Shown here piece by piece: positions 13,801 through 24,757 of a stretch of DNA of 64,000 nucleotides. The stretch spans positions 22,134,001-22,198,000 of the forward strand of contig CM114272.1 in NCBI GenBank assembly GCA_050084515.1. The letters are read 5' to 3'. A model generated the notes under the pieces. The model saw nothing but the letters and a program-made list of their open reading frames with translations. It searched no databases and was not told the origin of the DNA. The position numbers were made by a program, and so were the translations under genes. This stretch comes from Blasia pusilla (taxonomy: Eukaryota > Marchantiophyta > Marchantiopsida > Blasiales). Position 1 is the stretch's first letter. The number at the start of each line of letters is the position of its first letter.

Positions 13801-16800
13801 GCACGGAGGTGCAGAAGTATGCGCAGTGGTGGGGTTTTGGGTTCAACCCTAGGGCGATTTCTATTTTTCTGTCTGTCTTTATCTTTGACTGGCATTTTTT
13901 CTTAATGCGTACAGTCTGCCTGTATCTCTTGGTCTTTGTGATGTGGTCATACCAGGGCTACGGCATATCATCAAGGTCCTTGGGCAGGAATAGTACTGAG
14001 ATGGGGAATGTCCCGGGAACTCCTGGTGCTGTACCAAACTTTTAATGATCTAGCACTGACCAACCAGGGTGCGGGGTTGCAAGGCTATGAGAGACTCGTC
14101 TAAATGAATGCAGTCTCTGCAGGTTTCAAATCAGGTCTTTTGGGTAATTCACCCAAATTAAATCATCTGCTGCCATCTGAAACTTGACAGGTCCTCTTTA
14201 ACACGTTTTCAGGGAAGGACCTATACTTGGTAGAGAATCCCTTTGACTTATTCAGTGGTTTCTTCCCTTCCACCCTGTTCGACTATCTTAGTCACTATAC
14301 TCTTTTGAGTTGCGAGTCTACTGTCAGAAGCCTATGACATTCACTCCGTGAATATTTTCTCTCCTTTTCTTCCCTTTTTGTATTCTTCTGGAATTGCTTC
14401 ATTCCCTCTCAATGGTTCATTCTTGAATTCCATTATTTGGGGTGTGCTTCATGTTGGTAATTCTGGCCGGCATCTCTGCACTAAGTCAAAGATCTCAGAT
14501 AATTTATGAGTACAAAATCAGAATTTCAAGTGATTTTGAATTAATGTCTTGATATTGGCATCGCTCTTGTTAGCAGTTGATAGTTTTCTCGCTTGTAGTA
14601 TTGAGATTGCATATTTCAAGAATTTAATTTGGGGTTTGTTGATGGCCCCATCAAATTGTTTTGAGTGCCAAGTTTGAGTTATTGTAATTTCCTTTGGAAT
14701 TGTTCAAAAAACAGGTTCTAGAAATCAATTAACAATTATGACTCTTGTGTTGTGTGTGATTTATAGGGTTCTAAGTAAATCTCGAGACATCAGATCTGAG
14801 GTCCATCAGACTGTCAAGGTAGAAACTACTGGAGGGCACCGCGATCTGGCAGTTCGTAAGGCGCATGCGGTGCAGTGGCTCTGTTTTTTGCCTCCTCCTG
14901 GGATTGACAATGTTGATATGTTGCGCGCAGAACTGCTGGCCCGAGCTTTAGAATACAGGTAGATACTCTCAAATTGCTAAATAACTAGGAAATACCCCAG
15001 CTGGAGTCTAAATTAGGTATTTAATAGGATTCAGTTTATGACCAGAGAGTAGCAGTTTGTTTATATGTAGAAAGGCTCCCAGGCCATATTAATAGTGTTT
15101 TGCATGTCACTTTCGCTTTCATCAGGGTCTTCTATAGTTTACTATAAAGCTTGCCAATCTTACCTTGGAAGGTCACTGTGATAAGCGTTGAATATATGTT
15201 GGCAACAAAACTGGAGCAGAGAGCTAGAGCTAGGTTTGTAGGAGCTGGAGAGTCCAATAATGATTAGCTTACCTCAGGAAACAATCACAGGGTTACAAGG
15301 CACAGTTCAATGGAGGAATATAGAATGTTTGGGTTAGAAATGAAGGAATCTCTGAGTTTGAATGACTGCTGAAGCAAAGCTTGATAGTAGAGACACAGAA
15401 AGACGGGAGTCTCCAGACGTTATGCATGTGTAACGTTAATTAAAACACAGGTCCTGCAAGTATCAGCTTGATAACCCTAATTGGTGCATCGACCTGAGTT
15501 AGCTACTTGAATGAATTCATCTTTTTGCAACCAGCAATACACAAATGTATACAGACGAGTTAACAGTATGACATGATGGAAGTGCTTGTAATGGCTTCAA
15601 GTTGGGGTAAGGAAGTTCTATATTGCCCGAATTGGAACCTATTTTGCCTTAAGTGTTATGCGCACCAAATGGTTACTTATTTTTTGTCATGTTGGTTATT
15701 AGCAATCTTCTGTTCCGGGAGTATGCTCTCAGCTTTCTTGGGAGGACTCCTGAGATGCCTGTTGGGGCTCACGTCCTATTGGGCCACTTGGCAGAACCTC
15801 TGAATCAGCCAACTGATGCCCTCCTGTCATTGGAGCAGCATCAGGTGCAAGAAAATTTGCAAGAGTTTGAGGAGTGGGTAAGTAGCCAGACTTTGTGACT
15901 GTATGTTAGTGAGTTATTCTTAAGATTTTTGGTGAAAGGATTTGATTTATTGAAGATTTTGGCTTTGTGACTCTGAGAGTGGGTTAATCGTTTGGCTTTC
16001 TATTCTCTAATCTGGTTTAGATCGAAAATTTGCATCATTTTGAATCTCTCGCTACATGGAATTATACCAATGGTGTAAGCTATATTAGTGTCGACAAGTT
16101 ACTGCAACATCCAGTTTTTACTGGACCTACCTAGTTCAGAAGGCTGTGGAGAGACATGTAGGATGGTTTGTGAATTTACTTGTGTAAAGTCTATTTTCGT
16201 TACATGGTTGCTTCTGCACACAGAAAATTTAGGAGGTTGTAAAATTGACAAAAAAGTTTTCATGACCATGCAGAGAGAGTACTATGCCTGTGATGCTCTC
16301 TATCGAAACTGGTTGAAAATAGAACAAGGAAATCGTGAATTACCAAGTAATGAACTTTCTTCTGATGAGAAGGAACGTGCTGCCTCTGCAGCGCAGCAAG
16401 CGCTTGATGCTGCATCTTCTTTGTTGCGAAGTAAGCAGAACCTCTTTTATGGAAACTCCTTGCATGTTTATTTAAAATAAAACCTTATTGGGGCTAGGTG
16501 CTTCGGCTAGACAGTACCTTGTGTTCTCAATTAGTAGGCAGTGATTATGGTTTATGCTTGTGGATTGCTTTTCTATATTGCCTTCTTGGTGCACAGAAGC
16601 ATGGACATGAAAATCACTGATCTGCTTTTGGTTGGTGGTCTAGGAAATCATGGGATGTGGCTGGCAGGAGGCAATGAGATGGTAGATGATGAACTTGCAC
16701 CGGAATGGATTGAGCTTTGTTGCACATGTATTCTGATGACATCAGTAGGATCATCATTGGTCCCTGATGCGACTGTGTGTACAGCTCTGACTGATGCACT

Positions 16801-18468
16801 CCATTATTGTGGAGCAGATCAGGGTGTACAGCGGCAACTGACGGTATAGATACTTGTGCTTGCGGAGATTTTCTTTAGCTTTGTAGCTACAGAACAACTT
16901 TAAGTTTGAGCGTGTTGTAATTTTCTAAATCCTGCTCACTTTCTAAGCAGAGGGAGTGGAGCATGTGTGATTTTGTGAGTGTCAAAACCTTCCTTGTTTG
17001 AAGGTCATGGTTCCAGTTTTGATATATGCCAATTTTGATTGTTTAAAGAAGATGGGACTTCATTTGTTCAAGCTTTTGTTCCTCTAATCATGTAGACGTC
17101 AACTAGGCCTCCTTAAGTTTGGTTGACATGTGATCAATATTCTTGCATGTGACCATACTTTTTCTGAGCTGCAGGTGGATGTCTCTATAAATTTGGAGGA
17201 TGAGAGTTTGGTCAATATTATTCTCAGATGCTTGGCTGTAAAAGGTGATGGACTCGGCACAAGTACTGAATATGATGGAGGTCTACTTGCGTCAATCATG
17301 GCTTATGGAGTCAAAGGTATCAATTTTTACCATGCTGACGTGAAGAACACTAAGGTTTATTTGACAGAAGTTGTGCTGTTCTGTAGCAAGAAAGCTTCTT
17401 TGCTTCTCTGTCAGGATACATAAACGAATTCTTCCAATTCATTAAGAGACTCTGACTGGATGCTGTTTTGCAGGAGAGCTCCCTCACTTTCGACTTGGAA
17501 TAGTTTTAGAGTTGCTACGCTTGGATGCGTGGTATCTGGATGGGGAAGGGATTCATCAAAGTCAAGCTGCTTTCATAGTGCAAGGCCTTTGTCGGCGATG
17601 CTGCCTGCCTGAATTGATTTTGCGCAGCATGCAGGTTTGTCTCGTTCCCTTCGTCACTCTTCCCTTACGCTTGAGTGGTCTTCTACATTTTTCACTCTGA
17701 TCATGAAATCCAAGCCTTAACAGATGGTGGTTGGTCAGTTGTTCTCAACTTTTCTTTTCTTTTGACACTTCGAATGACCTCAGTTCTTCTGAGGAGAGCT
17801 TAGTATTTCTTTTGTTGTGGACCCTTGAGGAGCAATTTGCATGCGTTTTGCCATGGAAATGGGTTTTAACTTAATAGAGAAATGATTTGGCTCGTGTAGA
17901 ATGTCAATAATTCTGGATGTGTCCTTCTCAAGTTCAGACTGTAGATTCCTCGTTTAGATGAATATGCGTATTGCTTGCGTGTGCTACTTCACATGGTTGT
18001 CTGTAAACTGTGTAATGTGAGTTCAGGTGAAAGTTTCCTTGCTAGCCATGAAAGTTGACTCAGAAGAGGAAAGCAATGATTTGCTTGAGATTGTTGCCTC
18101 GAAGGATTTTGAAATGTACCAACTTTTCAGTCAGAGACAGCTGCAGGTTTGATCCTTTTTATGTTTGTGTCCTGTTTTAGCCGCTCTGTAGGCGTTGAAG
18201 TTTATGAATGAGTATCTGCTAATAGACGGCTTGTGTATGCCTCCACTGTGATGAAAGGGCTGGGAATTATCACACCAGATTTAGTCCAAATGCCCATGTG
18301 TTAGATTTGTAGGACAGAAAAATGGACACTGAAGTTCTGTTTGGATACAAATAGTCTTGTGGGGAACATGCTTTGGAATGCTTTCTGACATTGAGCTGTC
18401 GTCCTGCTATTGTACAGGAGCTTTTGGAATTTGAGAGGAATGTTAGAATCTACAGCATTGAGGCTTGA
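4892..18468 (+). CDS. NUP107: Nucleoporin NUP107 (Nup84/Nup107 family), 25 exons
   Basis: This is a scaffold subunit of the NUP107-160 outer-ring (Y) complex of the nuclear pore. Exons are 4892-4998, 5352-5682, 6125-6200, 6616-6685, 6864-6979, 7171-7205, 7314-7439, 7701-7859, 8291-8386, 8915-9082, 9323-9424, 9625-9836, 10092-10149, 10796-10884, 11152-11283, 11529-11651, 12906-13004, 14767-14958, 15703-15877, 16274-16430, 16644-16843, 17175-17316, 17474-17634, 18027-18146 and 18418-18468. Every junction is GT-AG and phases agree throughout, giving 3,297 nt or 1,098 aa plus TGA, close to angiosperm NUP107. Family landmarks are RRYR then KRRSS (exons 1-2), LMRQKAQMLHGEAASW (exon 5), DPDAPTREQAQLH (exon 8), AACWAMVRSWLDVQVDLELA (exon 12), KSAIEYLPF (exon 17) and LCRRCCLPELILRSMQ (exon 23). 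The ATG at 4892 was chosen because it precedes the conserved N-terminal motif. Exon 3 starts at 6125 because only that acceptor keeps phase. I see no break, so the gene looks intact. Confidence 0.97.
10390..10473. repeat. Perfect multi-branched inverted repeat in NUP107 intron 13
   Basis: An outer 9-bp stem, caccaggac (10390-10398) with gtcctggtg (10465-10473), encloses two hairpins. These are ctggcgacc with ggtcgccag (10399-10422) and tctgcgcccaaaa with ttttgggtgcaga, one mismatch (10427-10453). It lies in the intron between exons 13 and 14. The surroundings (about 10300-10620) are GC-richer than the rest of the intron, which suggests a small inserted MITE-like element. It is not a tRNA: there is no A/B box or acceptor arrangement. 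Confidence 0.6.
11652..12905 (+). other. NUP107 intron 16, no gene seen
   Basis: This 1.25-kb intron separates exons 16 and 17. It contains a C/T- and G/A-rich stretch (about 11860-12185) that looks like a separate low-complexity insertion. ORFs here have no recognisable product. Confidence 0.6.
13005..14766 (+). other. NUP107 intron 17 (longest intron), no gene seen
   Basis: This 1.76-kb intron is bounded by ag|gtaatt at 13005 and ttatag at 14766. Its ORFs show no family motif. It may hold degraded repeats, but I could not assign any. Confidence 0.6.
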
Positions 18469-21400
18469 GGGGGCTCTCATATGAAGTGGGATAACGGTTA
18501 AATAGCGAAACGGAACATCATGATCAGCACAGGTGTCGAAACCCATGTAAATACATCTTCAATCACTCCCAACTGCAGTTGCCCGTAGCTGTAAGTAACG
18601 TTTTGGAACTGTGCCCGTTGTCCTCAGTTAGGATGAGAAGTAACGTTTCCTCTTCCTGATCATTCAAAGCATGATCAGGACGAGGAAACGTGATTCACTT
18701 GTTTGCTTGTTCGTTTGTGAATTAGTTGGTTTTCATCTTAGATTTGTGATCCGGTAAACTAATTGCAGCTGTGGGAAAATTTGTGTAGAAAAGTGCGGCT
18801 TGCCAACTGGGTTTGGACGAGTTCGAAGTATCAAATGCCAGAAATCGGGTAGAACCTGTTCCCAGCATTTTTGTTTTGGACATATGTACAGTGATGAACG
18901 ACCATGTGAGGTCAGTGTTTCCAATAGGCTGCAGTGGCATTGTATGAGTGGAGAGTTGGGGGGATTGGGCACATGCTACCCATGGTAGTTGGGTTCGATC
19001 AAACCAGACCAGTAGGAAATCCAAGTACACTCAAGCATTCCTTGGATTCATACCAAGGACAGCTGTACTTGTAGTGACTTTGTGATGCTTGTCCTGAAGT
19101 TAGTGTCTGCCAAATGGGAGGTACATTAATTCCTCTAGGGTCCGAGTTCGTATGCCAGGGTGCAGCTCCATGCTTGTGTAGAGAAGTGAAGATATAATTG
19201 GCATCATGAGTCGGTGTAGATGGGAGATGCATCAATCATTTTTTAATGACTTGTAGGGATGTCTGGCCACTAAATCGGGCTTCATGTCTCATGTGGACAA
19301 ACCTGACATGGTACAAAGCACTACCGGTCTCCATTCAACCCAGCTGAATGGTCTCATTGCTTACATCCCAGTGTAAATCCTTTTGGAGAGTATCATTCAT
19401 GAAGAGACTTGAAAGGTCGCGGATCAGCTATAGCGTAACAGTAGGCCTGACTTGTTCTTGGTTCTCAAAATTCATATGGCGGTAGCCAACTTCAAAGCAC
19501 CTGGAGCTCGTTTGATGAACAAATGCAAACACGTGTGATCTCAGCAGCACAGAGCAGTTGCGATTCAGTTTTCACTGTTAACAGTGACCCCACTATGAAA
19601 TGAGGGCTGGAGCTCCGAATCTAGTTTGTTTACCTGATACTGAATGTCAGACATCACATCTCATGAAAGTGACGGGAGTCCAGGCAGGAAAGGATGGATT
19701 TTCGGATGGACGAATGTAAAATGGATTTCGTCACCAACAAATATCAATATCTAAAAAGTATGTGGTAAAAACAGTTGTAAAGTCAGAGAAGGTGGAAATA
19801 TATAAGATCTACAGTACGTCAAGATAAAACGCCAATCAATTTTAGAGATTTAAGAACGTTCAAACTTTTTACTTAGTTCATTCGGTTTTAAAAATTATCT
19901 ATATCCAATTCATATGCGAACAAATGTAAAACGAGGCACTTTGTCATGAGATGGGATAGGAGGATTGACTAGGTCATGAAGAATATCGCTAGTGCTTGGT
20001 GCCATGTCAGGTTGGAGTTTTGCATGTCAGATTGAAGTTGAGATTTTTTTCATTCTGTATCTTATAATATTCATGCGTGTAATTATGTCTTATTAGTGTT
20101 AGAATTAAAATATCAGAAAGATTGGGTTCCTTTGAGTGAAGACCTTCATAACCAAGTGCAGGATGCAAAATATGAAGACTCTAGTAGGTTCAGAGTAAAA
20201 TGAATACATGTCGGAGAAGAATACTGATGTGTGAAGCGCAATTAAAGATGAGCATTTCATGTCTCAACGGTTGTGAGTCCGGAAATCTGGACCAATTGCA
20301 AACCCAGAATTGAGAAGAGTCAAGTCAAGAGAAAAAACACTCAGAAAAGGGTGAGAGAACATTTAAGAAAGGTGTCACAATACTATAAAAATTGTAGCAA
20401 GTGTAGAAAATGTGGCATAGTAGAGAACTCTGTACTCTTTATGCGGTAAGGGGTGGTGATGCCATAAGTCCCTTGATGAGTTCCTTTGATGACTTGTAAT
20501 TATATGCCATCCTTGAAATGTACTTCTTGGTCTTTGTTTGGTGGTTGATGTGAAAGGACTATGGAAGGAGGAACAAAGTGTGCATGGATATTGTAGGAGT
20601 ATGAAGTTATTGGATAGTTCGGTTGAGGAGTTGATTTTGGGGTTGAGACTTTTTCAAGTGGTAGTAATGATTATAATGTGAGTAAAGGCTTTGTATCCTT
20701 GTATTCACTTTTCCTTGTAGAAAGCTAAGTCTACGACACTTATGCTATCAGGGACATGAGAAGCAAACGATGATCGGGGGTCCAAGCAAGAGAGACCTTG
20801 GTATGATCCATCAAAGTCAGAATCTGGACTTGCTAGTCACGATGATAGGAAAGGTGGCAAAACTAACCACGTGACTAATGCTTGTTGAGGCGGGCATACG
20901 CCTCAAGAAAAACCTTTGGTGCGAAAGGTTGTAGTTGCTCATGTTGTGAGACCCTTAAAACAAAATTCCAAGTCAAGGAGGACAAGCAAGGAACAAGGGA
21001 GGAGTCAAGAAGGGTGAGACGCCATAAAACAAGTAATGAACGTAAAAGGTGACAAGACAACCATGTAATGCCGACGGTGAGAGTCGAGACAAGCAGTAGC
21101 CTCGAGACACACGAAATGTGGGTGCAGGCTTCAAGATGTGTTTTAAAAAAGATGTGTTTTAAAGGGTTGGGAGTTGCAGAATCTACAAAAAGACTCCACC
21201 AAACCATCTTGGGGGATTACTAGTTAAACTTCGGTCTATGGGTCGTAACCATTTTTGGATTATGGGCCAAAATGAAGGGCCGAGGGTGGGCAAAAAGAAA
21301 CCTTCATCCCCCCCATGTGGGCAAGGCGCATGGGCGAGTTGGTGGGATGTCGGAAATGGGCAGACACATATGCATGACGCGGGATGTGGGAAACATTTCC

Positions 21401-22260
21401 CGCATCAGCATGTTTGTCCCTAGGATGGACATAATTTTGCGGACATGGAGAAGTTCGTGGACCCTGACTCGCTCCCATTCAATCTTGCGTATGGACATGA
21501 AAAATAATACCTGCATAATTAGCCTCGTGAAAAAATAGGTTTATTTTGTCATAGATTTCTTTGATTGAAAAGATAAAAGAAGTGTTCACTTTCATAAAAT
21601 TACCCCTAAAATATTTAAATAATTTCTGCCAATTTTTTTATTGAAAAGTTCAATTAGCTTCCACTATGCGGGTTGATTTGGTAGAATTTTTAGATTATGC
21701 ACCAAATTTAGAATATAAGAAAATCTTACCCAATACAAACAACAATACTCCTAGTCACTAGTAGCAATTAGAGTTGATTATAAGTTTTGTGGAGATATGA
21801 AGGAAACACTTGGAATCTCTTGGAGCCCCATCCATGGAGCCCGGTGATTCCAAGAAGGGAGTGTGCACTAGCTAGAAAAGATTTTCCAATTCTAAACTTG
21901 AGTGTGTTTGGTAAAACAATCACACTTTCCAATCTCCCGTGGCTTCTCTTTTTGGTCACGGATTTTATGATATGATATTGGCCGCTTATGAATAAATCTA
22001 TCGCGAATCAAAGGATGGAGTGGCCTTTATGACATATTGCATCAAGGTCAAGAATTTCGTTTGTTATATCCTCTACAAGCAAGTGCTGCTTTATGTGCTA
22101 TGTGCTTCGGTCTTAACCCTATCAAGTCGAACTCTACTCATCCTGTAATCTATATCTATATCCTAATGGGAGGATGCAGTTTTACAAAAATATATTTGGT
22201 CATTTTAAAGAGGTCGTGTGAAATTTGGTAAGATGAATTACATCTATCAATAAAGGTCCC
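18469..22260. other. NUP107 3' flank and intergenic region, no gene seen
   Basis: After the NUP107 stop there is no second coding signal. The segment becomes AT-rich beyond about 19.7 kb. A hairpin lies at 18644-18690. Near 21240-21530 there is a GC-richer patch containing gtttgtccctagg.tggac, a motif shared with 3830 and 30655, so it is probably a degenerate dispersed repeat. No poly(A) signal could be assigned with confidence. Confidence 0.5.
18644..18690. repeat. Near-perfect hairpin downstream of NUP107
   Basis: cgtttcctcttcctgatcat pairs with the complement in atgatcaggacgaggaaacg, about 20-bp arms with one mismatch and a 7-nt loop. It lies 176 nt past the NUP107 stop codon, so it may fall in the 3' untranslated region. 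It is not followed by a U tract, and terminators of that kind do not apply to a plant nuclear gene. Confidence 0.7.
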
Positions 22261-24100
22261 TTACTAACCTTACAGTGTTTCTTTGATTTTCAAACTCCTT
22301 TCCGAATTATGGCTCCTAATTATATTTTTCCATCTAACTTGTCCACTTTTAATCACATATGTATTTTCTCCCTCACCTGTCCGAAAGTTGTTTTTTTCTC
22401 CTATGAGCCCTCCGAAAAGGTGCCGGTTTAAAGCTTCACACAAACATAATCGTGGCATGCTCCCTTGAAGCAAGTCCAGAAATCTCCCCGCGAATTTCGA
22501 CGGTGGACTAGAAAATCTGGTCGGGCTGGAAACCATTTTGCCCGATCGTAAAAGGAAGTGAACGTGGAGGTCGTCGTCGAAAGAAAGGCCGGCTGAGTTG
22601 AAGAGCGCGGAAAAGTGGCCTGCGCACGCAAATCTGTCGTTCTGTCCGAGTACCACGTCGCAGTTATGTTTGATAGCTACCATGTTGGTAGCTGCCGATG
22701 ACCTCGCTCAAAGGATCCTTTACGACGCGAGAGTAGGGTACGAAATAATGGAGAATGGAATCGGAATTCAAGACGGGACAAAATTATGGACAGTGGCGTC
22801 AACGAGATTCGGTGGTCGGCTTAGGGCAGCGGCCGTGGAGTCTTTTCACGGGATCCGGTATGTTCCCGGGCTTTTAGAGTCGGGAACAGTGATCCCGGAC
22901 CGCGAAAGCGGTTTCCAGACAGGATATACAAAGAAATGGCTCTGGACGGTTTTGGCCGACGGTCTGAAAAAGGAATGAATTCAACCGGGTACGATTTTGC
23001 TCGTGAGCCCAAATCTCCCAGGACATCGTTTTAGGGTTGACGTGTTGCGAGCGTTTGACGCCAGAAACCACCGCCTTTGCAGTTTTAACTCGCGTCCGCC
23101 AGAACTGGCTTCTTAATGGTTTGCACCAGTCTCGCTTGCAGAATGTTGATGGCAAAAGTCGCTATTGCCTGGCCATTGCGGCCATTCCATGCTTGCATTA
23201 ACGTACGGAGTGGTACCGATGCGTTCTTCGGAGGTCTAAGTACCGCGCACTTCATGACATGATCATTACAGTAGCCATGTGGTCGTTGTTTTGGGTATGG
23301 TTGGTCGCAGACAATTAGTTTTCCTTGTCGCACTAGCGTTAATAACAAATATTTTTAGTTGGTTTTCCCCACAAACATCTAGATCGTCGTGGAGGCATCG
23401 ATAATATTCCTGCCTTCCAATTCACCTCGGTGATTATTTTCTGGAAAGCTGGGTTGAGATCTAACTCAACAAACTCGCGCAACTGATAATCCGCTCGCTG
23501 GGAATTCGCGGTTCTGTACTTTCCCGGTTGGAGCAGGCAGGCGCTTTCGGCATTTGGGCTCAAGAATTCGTCTGATTTGAATTATTAGGGTGTCATTAGT
23601 GTGCGCATTCCGCCATGGTGTTCGTTCGTTACCGGGAAGCGTTGTTGAGGCAGTAACTAAAGTGTGCAGTGCGCAACAGACGTGTGCATGTACTGTTGGG
23701 GGGAGGGCGTTGCGCACCATAGCTCGCGGGCGGGCTGGGAGGAGAGGAGTTCGGTTGGAACGGGGAGTGGTCGGAAGCGTAGGGGCCCGTTCGGTCTTTT
23801 TCTCGGCGGAGGGTTGCTGCGCACTGTAAAGAAGGAGCACGACGTTCTTATATGGAAGGAGTGGAGCACCGGAGGTGAGCGGCGACCGCGGGGTCTCGTC
23901 TGGCGGGAGGGGAGGACTCGGAGGAGAAGTCGATATGGGTTTTCGTGACATTCCCCATGCAACGCGTGGATCGGAAGTTGTAGCATGCATTCGCGAGAGG
24001 GGACGGATGGGCCAGTGGAGAGGTTTCTATTACTATGAACGTGGGTTCAAATATCACGTTTCCCTTCGTAGGAGAACATTTTTCCCGATCCTGCTCCAAA
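22261..24100. other. GC-richer intergenic segment upstream of the desaturase, no gene recognised
   Basis: Open frames of up to 174 codons occur on both strands, for example 22598-22978 (+) and 23466-23990 (-). None shows a known domain, a consistent exon pattern or ordinary residue composition. They are rich in Pro, Arg and Ser, as expected of GC-rich non-coding DNA. The segment is probably distal promoter and spacer. Confidence 0.5.
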
Positions 24101-24109
24101 GAAGCTGCG

Positions 24110-24757
24110 CCGCCCCGCGGCGGCCGTGCGCCATATATTGAATAGCCCTGTTCTTTCCTTCCTCTCACGCTGCCTGTTCCCTCGCTCCGCAGGCGTACTA
24201 GTTCTTCCCAGCGAACGCTTCCGTGGCGCGCGAGATTGAGCTTCGTTTCGAGAGGGATTCATCGACGGCGGAGTTATTAGGATCTCGTGCCCTGCGAATC
24301 GAGGGCGATACGTACATGTCGTGAATTGGCAGCGGCGTAATCACGCGTACGCCTCACCTTCCGTGTCCTTCGCGGCCGTAGGAATATCTGGATTTGTGAA
24401 TGCACATTGTTAGGGAAGGGACGTCGACAGGATTGTGCGATTCTACTTGCCCTGCACACCTACTACCGTATCTGACAACTCTTGCACTTTAAGTCGCCTC
24501 CAAGTTTCCGTGTTTCATTGTGGCCGCAGCAGATCTCCGGGCCCAACTGCGGGCCAGGATCTCCGTTTCTGTCTCGTCGACTGGCCGGCCGGTCCATGCT
24601 CCCCTTCCCAACCGAAGAGCCCGCCAGTTTGCTAGCCCGTTACTGATCGTCTGTGCCTTCTCGCCCGCTCGCTCTCTTGCAAGCTCACTCCTTCGCGCTC
24701 GCTCGCCCGCTCGTCCGATCCGCTCTGGCGGCTGGAATTCTCTAGGGGACCGTGGCT
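24110..24757 (+). promoter_or_regulatory. Probable promoter and 5' leader of the acyl-ACP desaturase
   Basis: A TATA-like ccatatattgaa lies at about 24130-24141, followed by pyrimidine-rich sequence. A marked C/T-rich run (about 24640-24730, repeated cgctcg/cccgctcg units) resembles the pyrimidine patches of plant core promoters and leaders. It ends just before the first ATG of the candidate leader exon at 24758. The exact transcription start is inferred, not seen. Confidence 0.4.

Noticed and set aside
23466-23990. 174-codon minus-strand ORF upstream of the desaturase
   Set aside because: Pro/Ser/Arg-rich low-complexity reading with no motif or splice context.
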